This document shows positions 6,068-13,226 of a stretch of DNA of 40,088 nt, piece after piece. Under the pieces are notes generated by a model that saw nothing but the letters and a program-made list of their open reading frames with translations, searched no databases and was not told the DNA's origin. Each line of letters starts with the position of its first letter. Position 1 is the stretch's first letter. This stretch comes from Natronogracilivirga saccharolytica (GTDB taxonomy: Bacteria; Bacteroidota; Rhodothermia; Balneolales; Natronogracilivirgulaceae), in contig NZ_JAFIDN010000017.1 of the NCBI RefSeq assembly GCF_017921895.1, forward strand, positions 1 through 40,088. Direction: 5' to 3'. Position numbers and translations under genes: made by a program.

Positions 6068-7450
6068 TCACTTGCGTTTTCGATAATGACCGTGTTTTAT
6101 GTTCTTAAAGTCGGCCATGTAGTTAGAAAGCCAGCCATCACATGTTCGTTCTGGGACTCCTAACTCGCTTGCAATTTCCTGAGCTTCACGAGTAGTAAAT
6201 TCACCCGGTAGTGCCTCATAAAATTCTCGATACCTTTGACTTTTATTAGACAGGTTGTTCGATCGGGGAAGAAATCCAATCATTTGGTTTGTATGGTTAA
6301 CAAACATTTTTGACAGTTCCACGCCAACATCTATATCATCATTTTCAGGAATGACTCTCATACCTGGAAATATATCTTCCCCTTTCTCAAAGTGTCTGTA
6401 TACAGCCAGTGCACAGGCAATTCTTAGAACATGGTAAGGTGCCCTGCGATTTGAGCTTAGCAGAAGATCCGGAAGCCCATAGTCCCTAATCTTATTATTA
6501 ATTGCTTTAAATACGGAATCAAGAGAGCTCCAATATTCAGTACTTAACTGAAAATCCAGAGGTGAACTTAATTTGTCCAGTTCAGTGAATATCTTGTAGA
6601 ACATCTTGGCGTTTTTTCTCACTTCAGTATCCAAGGAAGTGCCAACTCGCTTTGGTGCATGTGATTGCCATTCTGTATCTCCCTCGAATGTGTATAGTCC
6701 AAAGCGAGACAGTAATCCGTTTTCGGGATTTTTGAACATTCGATTAAACTGGACGGGAGTTCCCGTAAGACATATAGAAAAATTTGGTTTTTCTATGTAG
6801 AGACAGTCTTCTTTCCTGTTAATAGAAACCGTTTCGTGTTGGAAACCTTTCAGAAGTACGTCAGAGTAGTTCCCCCATTCTTTATCCATGGCATTCAGAA
6901 GAGTGTCTATTTCAGTTTCGATGACCAGCCCTCTGCCTGAATTTTCATGGAGCCTATCAAAGAAAGCCCTGTCAGAAGAGTTCGCTGGTATGAAAAAAGC
7001 CTTCTGCCAGGGTTTATCGCTTCTTGCCTTATTATCAGCAGAGGCCGTATTCAAACCTTTGTTTTCTACTGCTGCCTGTTTGTACAACTCATCCTGCAAT
7101 GGTTCGCCTAATTTCTTGGCTTTGCTGGCAATTCCCTTACCTGAGGCTGGCGGTGCAATGATCATTACAAACAGCTGCGGATGAATAATACCGGTACTAT
7201 GTAATATGTCTATATTTTTCATATGTGCTGACAATACAGACAAGGCCGCCAAGAAGAATACATCCCTTTGATTACGGTTAGTAATTGCAAAGCACATCTG
7301 CCTTAGCCCATCAGGTAGCTTGTAGTAGATGTTTTCAGGCAACGCCGTAGCTTCTCCGACCTCTCGGATAATAGTTACATTTTCTGCAGTTCTTGCATTT
7401 TCTGCAGTATCTGCCTTCTTACCTGCTGTATTAGTGTTGTTCATAAACAT
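6068..7450 (-). CDS. DUF3987 helicase/primase-like protein of a mobile element
   Basis: A 460-residue protein of the DUF3987 family found on Bacteroidota integrative elements, usually beside an excisionase and an integrase. A P-loop-like motif (IIAPPASGKG, Lys near 105) and an acidic strand (LVIETEIDTLLNAM, about 175-190) indicate a RecA/helicase-type fold. The C-terminus has an HTH-like segment (FTTREAQEIASELGVPERTCDGWL). The expected role is replication or mobilisation of the element. The first 25 residues (TAENARTAENV) are encoded by 9-bp repeats and look like DNA-level sequence that happens to be translated. The start at ATG 7450 has AAGGAT 6 nt upstream; ATG 7444 is two codons in. A Bacteroidota-type -7 box lies 26 bp upstream. 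Confidence 0.85.
   Translation of the reverse strand: MFMNNTNTAGKKADTAENARTAENVTIIREVGEATALPENIYYKLPDGLRQMCFAITNRNQRDVFFLAALSVLSAHMKNIDILHSTGIIHPQLFVMIIAPPASGKGIASKAKKLGEPLQDELYKQAAVENKGLNTASADNKARSDKPWQKAFFIPANSSDRAFFDRLHENSGRGLVIETEIDTLLNAMDKEWGNYSDVLLKGFQHETVSINRKEDCLYIEKPNFSICLTGTPVQFNRMFKNPENGLLSRFGLYTFEGDTEWQSHAPKRVGTSLDTEVRKNAKMFYKIFTELDKLSSPLDFQLSTEYWSSLDSVFKAINNKIRDYGLPDLLLSSNRRAPYHVLRIACALAVYRHFEKGEDIFPGMRVIPENDDIDVGVELSKMFVNHTNQMIGFLPRSNNLSNKSQRYREFYEALPGEFTTREAQEIASELGVPERTCDGWLSNYMADFKNIKHGHYRKRK
7379..7411 (-). repeat. Second iteron-like array inside the DUF3987 5' coding end
   Basis: On the minus strand the units CTGCAGAAA, ATGCAAGAA and CTGCAGAAA follow each other with 9-bp period. 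They match the array at 5972-6007 but point the other way. They encode the repeated T-A-E-N residues of the protein's N-terminus. Confidence 0.55.
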
Positions 7451-7475
7451 GATAGATCCTTATCTTTAAGGTGAG

Positions 7476-7483
7476 CAAAATTA
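7476..7483 (-). promoter_or_regulatory. Candidate Bacteroidota -7 box upstream of the DUF3987 gene
   Basis: The minus strand reads TAATTTTG, an exact fit to the TAnnTTTG -7 consensus of Bacteroidota sigma-ABfr promoters, 26 bp before ATG 7450. No clear -33 TTG element is present, so the call is tentative. Confidence 0.35.
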
Positions 7484-7518
7484 TAAAGCTTGTCCTCCGA
7501 AAAGGGCAGGCTTTTTTT
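7484..7518 (+). terminator. Hairpin plus T-run, plus-strand orientation
   Basis: Stem AGCTTGTCCT / AGGGCAGGCT, fully paired if G-U pairs are allowed in the plus-strand RNA, then seven T. No plus-strand gene lies upstream. It would block antisense transcription entering the integrase/excisionase part, or be a structured leader of the DUF3987 message. Confidence 0.4.
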
Positions 7519-7694
7519 ATGTACTTCACACGCTCCCACCTCAACTTGCCAGATCATAATCCGGCAAATTTACCTATGACACCTCGAGCTTGGATTCTAA
7601 ACAGGATTGGATGTCACTTCCCAACCAGAACACAGCTTGGGTCCAATCTTTTTCCAATCTCCCCAGGACCGGCTCTTTTTTTTTTGCATATCCA

Positions 7695-7982
7695 TCATGA
7701 GCACCTCCCGCTTACCTTACCACGATTCAAAAACTCTTCGACTTCATCAATGTCATATCGAATAGTCTTGTTATGCTGGTGATAAGGGAGTTGTCCGGAA
7801 TCACGTAGATGCTGCATGTGTCTCCTTGAGCAGTCCAGCATTTCCATTACTTCATCTGTGGTGAGCCACTTTTTTCGGGTGGCTTTCTGAAAGGCAGGCG
7901 GAATGGTCTCTTTGACTGTTTTTTCTACGGCCTTTTGAATAAACCGCTCTAAATCTTCTCGGGTAGGGATATAAGCATTCAT
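7695..7982 (-). CDS. Excisionase-like helix-turn-helix DNA-binding protein
   Basis: A 95-residue protein with a charged helical N-terminus (about 1-40) and a MerR/excisionase-type HTH domain (HTH_17): TRKKWLTTDEVMEMLDCSRRHMQHLRDSGQLPYHQHNKTIRYDIDEVEEFL. The K-x-W-L-T-T-D-E-V opening and the I-R-Y-D-x-D-E-V-E-E-F-L close are typical of Bacteroidota excisionases. It lies between the DUF3987 gene and the integrase region, the normal place for a directionality factor controlling excision. I chose ATG 7982 (TTGGAAA upstream); ATG 7991 adds three residues. Confidence 0.85.
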   Translation of the reverse strand: MNAYIPTREDLERFIQKAVEKTVKETIPPAFQKATRKKWLTTDEVMEMLDCSRRHMQHLRDSGQLPYHQHNKTIRYDIDEVEEFLNRGKVSGRCS

Positions 7983-8097
7983 GATTTCCAATGTTTTGTT
8001 TTCATTTAATCAACCTATTGAAAATCTAAAAGCACTTAAATCTGGAACACAAGACCCTACCTATCTGGAAATCTATCTGGATCTTTTAAAATACTGT

Positions 8098-8778
8098 TCA
8101 GGTAGCGTCATCATTGGGTACTTTCAGACCAGAGCTGCGAGCATAAAACTCGATCCAGTTCCTCTTTGTATTTTCCGATCCAGCATACCTGCTGCAATTA
8201 TCTACGATTGGCTTTACACGTCGATGAATATCAGTAATCTTTTCTTTAAATATATATTCAGCCGCTATTCTCATTACAGGAGCAATTTCATCCACATTGT
8301 ATCGACCGGATATATTATGGCTCCGGTTAACAAACTTTTCAGCAATACTTTTTGGATCAGGCAATTCCCAGTAAGGCCTGTCTATCCGCTTTTTTTGATA
8401 CTGATCCTCATACTCATTGAATTTTTCCAGGACATATTTCCTGATTCTTAAGAAACCGACGGGCTCTCTGAATTCTTCCTCATTCTTAAGAGCATGTCCC
8501 AACAACCCCGATCTATAGTACTGTTTGTAGAGTTGATCACAATAAGTCTTAGCCTCTTTCAGCCATACATAACGACCGAAAATCACATCTGCATCATCTT
8601 TTTGCTTGATCTTTGCCACCTCATCTCTTACCAGACTTAACTTGGTCATTGCTTCTTGATCCAAGTCTAAAAAATTAAATTCAATCAGATGGTCTTGTAT
8701 ACCTTGCCCTGGTAGGCCGATAAGCTCTTTAGGTGGTTTTACCTGATAGTGAGAGCAAACCCATTTCAGTTTGTCCAT
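8098..8778 (-). CDS. Conserved-looking helical protein next to the integrase, unknown
   Basis: A 226-residue soluble, charged, probably all-helical protein with many Lys/Glu/Tyr residues, beginning MDKLKWVCSHYQVKPPKELI. No catalytic motif, metal site, signal peptide or membrane segment is visible, and I do not recognise the family. It lies 34 bp downstream of the integrase and upstream of the excisionase-like gene on the same strand, so it is probably co-transcribed and may assist recombination, regulate it, or be accessory cargo. Its AT-rich composition matches its neighbours at 6-10 kb. Confidence 0.7.
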   Translation of the reverse strand: MDKLKWVCSHYQVKPPKELIGLPGQGIQDHLIEFNFLDLDQEAMTKLSLVRDEVAKIKQKDDADVIFGRYVWLKEAKTYCDQLYKQYYRSGLLGHALKNEEEFREPVGFLRIRKYVLEKFNEYEDQYQKKRIDRPYWELPDPKSIAEKFVNRSHNISGRYNVDEIAPVMRIAAEYIFKEKITDIHRRVKPIVDNCSRYAGSENTKRNWIEFYARSSGLKVPNDDAT

Positions 8779-8812
8779 ATCGATTTCAATCTATCTTGAA
8801 GTTTTCGATCAT

Positions 8813-10045
8813 TCAAAAAACTTTACTCATCGCCTTATCAGCAAGTTTTTCATCAAGGCTTTTTAAGTAGCTCTGCGTAGTCTCGATCTTGGTATGCCGA
8901 AGTGTCTGCATTAATTCATAAACATCCAGCCCGGACTCCACAGCATGCTGAGCAAAACTGTGACGGGAAACATGAAAAGAGACGCTCCCTTCAATGATTA
9001 ATTCCGGGCAGTCATTTTTCTCCAGCTCTTCATTTACCAGCTCGACAATCTTCTTCAAGTTTTTATTCACTATGACGTTCCGAGAACTGATAGCCTTGCG
9101 CAAATCCAATAGATCGTATTTCTTTTTGCTGTTCAGGAACGGGAAAATATATTCATCTTTGGATCCTGAGTATTCAGATAAAATTGCCTTGTGATAGTCG
9201 CTAAGCTTTGTGCTGAACGGCTTTTCATTTTTATTCATATTGTAAGACAGCCGGCCGTTCTTTACATTTTCCCACTTTAAACAACAAATATCGCCAAACC
9301 TGATCCCGCCACTATAAAAGCTGAACAGAAAGGCATTCCTTGCATGCCAAAGGGCTGATCCCGTCGCAAGGTTTAGTTCCTCGATGGCCTTTATTTGTTC
9401 AATATGCAATTTGGTTTTCTCACTATCCTTGACTCGTTTTGCCCCTTTAAAGTTAATAAAAGGATCCTCTCTCATAAGGTAGGCCTTCATGGCCATTTTG
9501 AGAACTCTTCGAATTATCTTAAAGGTTTTATTGATCGTATTACCCTTATTTTCGAAAGTTCGGGAAATGTAAGATTCAAACTTCTCCAGATAAGCGGTGT
9601 CTATCTGGCTCAGAGGCAACAAACGCTCCCCCTCAAAGCTTTCAAGTTTTTTTAGGACAACCTTGAGCGTTTTGGACTGATGATACTTTCCGGTCGCTAC
9701 CAACTCATCATACCACTCATCAGCCAGGTTAAAGAAATCCCCCTTTTTCCCAACCTGTATCCTCTCTCTAATTGCTTTCGCAGAAACCTTACCACCTCGC
9801 CCAAGCTCCGTTTCTGCATTTTGAGCTTCTTTGATTCTTTGTTGTAATTTTTCGTTCAGAGTATCCGGGTTTGGGTGATTACGCCGAACCATTTCCCTTT
9901 TTTGATTCCAGCATTTTTCCTGGACCGATACACCCGTACTTATATAGCGATGCTTTCGGTTATCAGTTATTCGCAGGTATATCGGGCATTCCCCGTTGCG
10001 TTTTTTAGCATCTTTTCTTAGGTAAAGATGAATAGAAGTCGCCAT
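8813..10045 (-). CDS. Tyrosine recombinase (integrase) of the element
   Basis: A 410-residue site-specific integrase of the Bacteroidota type. Residues 1-90 are an Arm-DNA-binding domain (IHLYLRKDAKKRNGECPIYLRIT), about 105-200 a SAM-like core-binding domain, and 210-405 the catalytic domain. The catalytic set is present: Arg near 249 (SGGIRFGD), a Lys in the NMNKNEK beta-hairpin, His358 and Arg361 (HVSRHSF), His384 (LRHT) and Tyr393 (QSYLK). It should be active in integration and excision. It is the first gene at the right end of the element, with direct repeats just upstream (10116-10137) and a tRNA-like attachment core 200 bp upstream. Start ATG 10045; no strong Shine-Dalgarno. Confidence 0.95.
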   Translation of the reverse strand: MATSIHLYLRKDAKKRNGECPIYLRITDNRKHRYISTGVSVQEKCWNQKREMVRRNHPNPDTLNEKLQQRIKEAQNAETELGRGGKVSAKAIRERIQVGKKGDFFNLADEWYDELVATGKYHQSKTLKVVLKKLESFEGERLLPLSQIDTAYLEKFESYISRTFENKGNTINKTFKIIRRVLKMAMKAYLMREDPFINFKGAKRVKDSEKTKLHIEQIKAIEELNLATGSALWHARNAFLFSFYSGGIRFGDICCLKWENVKNGRLSYNMNKNEKPFSTKLSDYHKAILSEYSGSKDEYIFPFLNSKKKYDLLDLRKAISSRNVIVNKNLKKIVELVNEELEKNDCPELIIEGSVSFHVSRHSFAQHAVESGLDVYELMQTLRHTKIETTQSYLKSLDEKLADKAMSKVF

Positions 10046-10115
10046 TGCACTTTTATATTCTCGAGTAGCTTTTTCGGTTTATCTGTGCAATGAATATAAA
10101 GCCAACAACAACTAC

Positions 10116-10137
10116 TGTAAAACAATTGTAAAACATT
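10116..10137 (+). repeat. Two tandem 11-bp repeats (TGTAAAACAAT / TGTAAAACATT)
   Basis: Two head-to-tail copies with the common core TGTAAAACA lie 70 bp upstream of the integrase start, between it and the putative att core. One-helical-turn spacing suits paired binding sites, such as integrase arm sites or an excisionase/repressor operator (inference). Confidence 0.5.
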
Positions 10138-10244
10138 TTTTGTATTTACTGCTATTTTGCATGTGTCAGAAAATCACTTTATATGTTGAAAAATGGGCTT
10201 TTTTCATTAATACGCTTCGATTTTCTACTTCTAAATGAACAGAA

Positions 10245-10265
10245 TTCGAGTCCTGGTGGGGTCAC
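10245..10265 (+). other. Putative attachment site: 3' end of a tRNA gene
   Basis: The sequence begins with a standard T-loop (TTCGAGT), continues with a 5-nt T-stem 3' strand (CCTGG) and a 7-nt acceptor 3' strand (TGGGGTC), then a discriminator A. The preceding bases do not pair with the T-stem, so only the 3' end of the tRNA is present, as left behind when an element integrates into a tRNA gene. No second copy was seen in the window; the intact tRNA would be at the other end of the element. Confidence 0.55.
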
Positions 10266-10456
10266 TTGCCAACGTCGCCCAGGGTATTTATTATTAATAT
10301 CCTGGAAGCTTTTATGGCAATATGTTTTGGTGAAAAGTAATAATATTGTACGTATTCTCTCTTTTAGATTGGCCCGGTTTTATGGAAGGAGGTCACATTT
10401 ATCGTAAAAAAATCTCCGGGGCTGACTTGTTCACATCCGCACAATCATCAATCAAC

Positions 10457-11467
10457 TTAATGAGCATCACGCGGACAGCGAACAGAAAGTCCTTTCCTCA
10501 TATACAAACCATATGAACTACCAGAGCTTAAGCCTTCATTGTAACTTAACCGGTAATAATACATTTGATGTTCATCCCAACCGCTACGGACATTATCCCA
10601 CCAAAGACCCGATTCGCCAACGAATCGGAAACGGCCACCAAAACTTCGCATACCACCTGGTACGGCATTAAAGCCATAATTATCAATTCCAAAATGGAGG
10701 TCGTGTGATTCCCAGCGGGGATGTTCATCAGTAGACCATGGCTCACCATAGGGGCTGTCTATTTGCCTGCGTGATTTAAGCATATTGCTGTTAAACATTG
10801 TATCGATATCGATTTCATCTCTTTGCCACGGATCGTGGTATCTTGCCGCAACCCGGTCAAGTGCAGGCCAACTACTTGAAACTTCCCATCCATCGGGGCA
10901 TAATCCACGACTGTCTTCGACTGCAAAGCCATTGTACAATTTACCATAGGCTCGCATCACGTCTTCCTGAGAGTCAAGCCCCTCAATATCCTCGTGAGGC
11001 TGCACCGAATACGCACCTTTACCAGTTTTGGTTTTACCATCGTAGGTATCGTCACGCCATTGGGCCCGGCTGGCAGCATGAAATATTTCCGAACCGTCCC
11101 GGTAATGTGTCACACGCAGATTTTCTGCCATCCATTCAACATCACCTATGACGACGGTTTTGTATTCATTGCCATCGATATCAGTAACCGTTCCGGTTTC
11201 AATATCGTCACGAAAAACGGCCGTTACGGTTGCATCGGATGAAATGGTAAACCTTTCAATGTATACATCGCCTTCATGATCACCTTCCCAGCGGTCAAAT
11301 CGCCAGCCTTCGGCCGGTCTGCCTGTAACTTGATATTTATACAGGCAAAGTAATGAAATCCGGCAATTATTCACATAATAATAGAAAAGTTGAGCAGTCT
11401 GCTGATTTAACAGAGCCACAAACCTGTTTAAGGGTATCATTTTTTTACCGGATTTGATCTCTTCCAA
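10457..11467 (-). CDS. FISUMP-domain surface protein, 5'-truncated (probable pseudogene)
   Basis: From about residue 46 the frame shows the end of an InlB-type B-repeat (AEGWRFDRWEGD...ATVTAVF) and then a full Fibrobacter succinogenes major paralogous domain: DIDGNEYKTVVIGDVEWMAENL at its start, YNGFAVEDSRGLCPDGWEV in the middle, and a Tyr/Gly-rich C-terminus with GLSVRCPRD at the end. Such proteins are normally exported. Here there is no signal peptide, and the first 45 residues are unrelated and look like chance coding sequence. The break falls inside the B-repeat (near 11332), so the 5' part has been deleted. It is the first feature right of the element's probable attachment site. Confidence 0.7.
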   Translation of the reverse strand: MEEIKSGKKMIPLNRFVALLNQQTAQLFYYYVNNCRISLLCLYKYQVTGRPAEGWRFDRWEGDHEGDVYIERFTISSDATVTAVFRDDIETGTVTDIDGNEYKTVVIGDVEWMAENLRVTHYRDGSEIFHAASRAQWRDDTYDGKTKTGKGAYSVQPHEDIEGLDSQEDVMRAYGKLYNGFAVEDSRGLCPDGWEVSSSWPALDRVAARYHDPWQRDEIDIDTMFNSNMLKSRRQIDSPYGEPWSTDEHPRWESHDLHFGIDNYGFNAVPGGMRSFGGRFRFVGESGLWWDNVRSGWDEHQMYYYRLSYNEGLSSGSSYGLYMRKGLSVRCPRDAH

Positions 11468-11515
11468 AATTCGTTATTCAGACCAGGCGGCATCCGTTTT
11501 TGCCGGTACCGCCGG

Positions 11516-11986
11516 TCAGCGTACCAGCGGAAGGAGCGTGCGAAGCAGCCCGACCGTTTTCTCATATATGTCAGAATCCTTTGATGCACGCGATCCGGCG
11601 ATATTCAGAACAGCCGGACGCACATCTTCCAGCCATTTCCGGGCCGTTGTCACGGCCTGATCGTGACTCAGACCGGAAAGATCGAGATGCAGCCAGGGTT
11701 TGCCCAGCTCTCCGGCCTTGACTTTGGTATACAGGGAGCCGCCTTCCAGCGGTCCGTGCGAGACAATAAGGGTGGCATCCGAATCACGGATGTTCCATTC
11801 CGTGCGCATCTCAACCTCTGCATCCGGTGTCTCCTTCAGATCGGGATAGCGTTCTGGAATCTCGCCGTCTTCGGCATACCGGCCTTTCGGCACCCATCCG
11901 CCGCAGGGAATCCCGAGTTCAAGAGCCGCATCGAGTGCGGCACGGTCGGCACCGGTTTGTGCTCCTGAAATGATTTTCACCAGCAT
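11516..11986 (-). CDS. Putative molybdenum carrier (cpYpsA-related, MoCo-carrier family)
   Basis: A 156-residue Rossmann-like protein of the putative molybdenum carrier family (PF12694), distantly related to YpsA and LOG nucleotide-binding proteins. Diagnostic segments are the N-terminal ISGAQTGADRAALDAALE, GGWVPKGRYAEDGEIPERYP, a NIRDSDATLIVSHGPLEGGS core and the C-terminal LNIAGSRAS motif. The family is named for molybdenum-cofactor binding in an algal homologue; the bacterial role is unproven. I chose ATG 11986, matching usual family starts; a GTG at 12013 would add nine residues. It stands alone on the minus strand, divergent from the PfpI-like gene. Confidence 0.8.
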   Translation of the reverse strand: MLVKIISGAQTGADRAALDAALELGIPCGGWVPKGRYAEDGEIPERYPDLKETPDAEVEMRTEWNIRDSDATLIVSHGPLEGGSLYTKVKAGELGKPWLHLDLSGLSHDQAVTTARKWLEDVRPAVLNIAGSRASKDSDIYEKTVGLLRTLLPLVR

Positions 11987-12424
11987 ATCACTTTCCGATT
12001 TATCATCCGGCACGTCTCTGCTCTTTTATCATAAATCACGTCGCAGGTCTTCATTGCACACATGATAATGAATTGCCTGAATAAATATCACCATTGCAAT
12101 TCTATGCGCATCATGCAGATTCAAATACACTTGAAAAAAACACCGCTGTTTAGCGATATTGCACTGTACAGTATTACATCAGTACTCTTTTCGGTTTGAG
12201 GATACCAATATCATATGCGGATATCCTCATCGTTGAAGAGTTCAGAGTGGATTATTTCAGGCAGCATTAATGGCAACATATTTACAGGCAGCATTCATGA
12301 CAACAATATTTCACGTGATTGCAGCCTGAAGCAGCAACTGTCCGGGTCCGTATGAGTATTTATTCTGATTATGGTTTCCCGGACACCAACAACACTATTT
12401 GCAACCAACTCCAAGGAGGAAGTT
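11987..12424. other. 438-bp divergent intergenic region
   Basis: No gene seen. It separates the leftward molybdenum-carrier gene from the rightward PfpI-like gene and should carry both promoters. It contains a tandem imperfect repeat (12258-12312), an inverted repeat GAGGATA...TATCCTC (about 12198-12228), and a CTGTACAG palindrome near 12163. Confidence 0.5.
12258..12312 (+). repeat. Tandem imperfect direct repeat (27/28 bp x 2)
   Basis: Two adjacent copies, 12258-12284 and 12285-12312, share CAGGCAGCATTnATGnCAACA followed by an ATATTT tract and differ at only a few positions. They lie about 115 bp upstream of the PfpI-like gene and could be operator half-sites; no known regulator motif is recognised. 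Confidence 0.5.
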
Positions 12425-13051
12425 ATGAAAGCATTGAATAAGTGGTTTTTTCCTGCATTTCTCACACTGGCACTGTTACTGACGGCCGGATGCGGCGAGC
12501 AGCAAGTCGAAGACATGGCCGGGGAGCCCGGTGAGCTTGAGGGCAAGCGTGTCGCCTTCCTGATTACCGAGGGATTCCATGACGGCGAAACCCTTTTCCC
12601 GATGGGATATCTCATCAATCACGGTGCACAGGTCACCATGATCGGTATTGAACGCGGATCCTATACCGCATACAACAGCGATGTCACCGCAAGAGTCGAG
12701 CGTACTATCCATGAAGTAACCCCCGAAGACTTTGACGCCCTTGTCATCCCGGGCGGCCACTCACCCGGCAACCTGCGGGAAAATGAAGATGTGATCGCTT
12801 TTGTCGAGGCATTTGTCGGGACTGACAAGCCGACAGCGGCCATCTGCCATGGTCCGCAGGTACTGGTTACGGCCGGTGTGGTTTCGGGACGCAATCTCAC
12901 GGGTGTCGGGGGCATCAGTGATGAAATCACCGAAGCAGGCGGAAACTTTGAGGATACTGAAGTGCTGGTGGACGGCAATATCATCACATCCCGTGTGCCG
13001 GATGACCTTCCGGCCTTCAGCCGGCAGATAGCCGAGTCACTGATGAATTAA
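12425..13051 (+). CDS. DJ-1/PfpI family protein with lipoprotein signal
   Basis: A 208-residue class I glutamine-amidotransferase-like protein. Residues 1-23 are a lipoprotein signal (LLLTAGC, acylated Cys23), so it is probably anchored outside the cytoplasm, unusual for this mostly cytosolic family. The DJ-1/PfpI core follows: KRVAFLITEGFHDGE with Glu49, DFDALVIPGGHSPGNLR, and the nucleophile elbow AAICHGPQ with Cys141 and His142. Family activities include glyoxalase/deglycase-type chemistry and proteolysis, so the reaction cannot be named. The start at ATG 12425 is fixed by AAGGAGG 6 nt upstream. A terminator follows at 13176-13211, so it is monocistronic. Confidence 0.88.
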   Translation: MKALNKWFFPAFLTLALLLTAGCGEQQVEDMAGEPGELEGKRVAFLITEGFHDGETLFPMGYLINHGAQVTMIGIERGSYTAYNSDVTARVERTIHEVTPEDFDALVIPGGHSPGNLRENEDVIAFVEAFVGTDKPTAAICHGPQVLVTAGVVSGRNLTGVGGISDEITEAGGNFEDTEVLVDGNIITSRVPDDLPAFSRQIAESLMN

Positions 13052-13175
13052 CAATCGACCGGCAAACGACCGGCGATCATCCGGGCGGACAGGAAACCGG
13101 CAATACTCACGCGCCCGGATTGACTCCGGCATATACATTCCGGTTACGTCAGGTATATCATAACTAAAACCGCTT

Positions 13176-13211
13176 CCGGTGGTATATGCGCCACCGGGGC
13201 GGCTTTTTTTT
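13176..13211 (+). terminator. Rho-independent terminator
   Basis: Stem CCGGTGG / CCACCGG with an 8-nt loop, then GGCGGC and eight T. It serves the PfpI-like gene and lies between two convergent genes. Confidence 0.8.
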
Positions 13212-13226
13212 GCTGCCCCGTTATGA

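Larger units (their letters stand above)
10046..10456. other. 411-bp integrase upstream region containing the element's right end
   Basis: No convincing gene. It holds the tandem repeats at 10116-10137, the tRNA-3'-end-like core at 10245-10265 and then AT-rich sequence up to the truncated FISUMP gene. A plus-strand AAGGAGGT near 10386 has no credible ORF after it. Confidence 0.6.

Noticed and set aside
7471-7782. 103-codon plus-strand ORF between DUF3987 and the excisionase-like gene
   Set aside because: No ribosome binding site or motif, and it overlaps the excisionase gene antisense.
1001-11467. GLUG fragment (1001-1210) and FISUMP fragment (10457-11467) as two halves of one gene split by the element
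   Set aside because: Both are on the minus strand, but the N-terminal fragment lies at the lower coordinate, the wrong order for a simple insertion.
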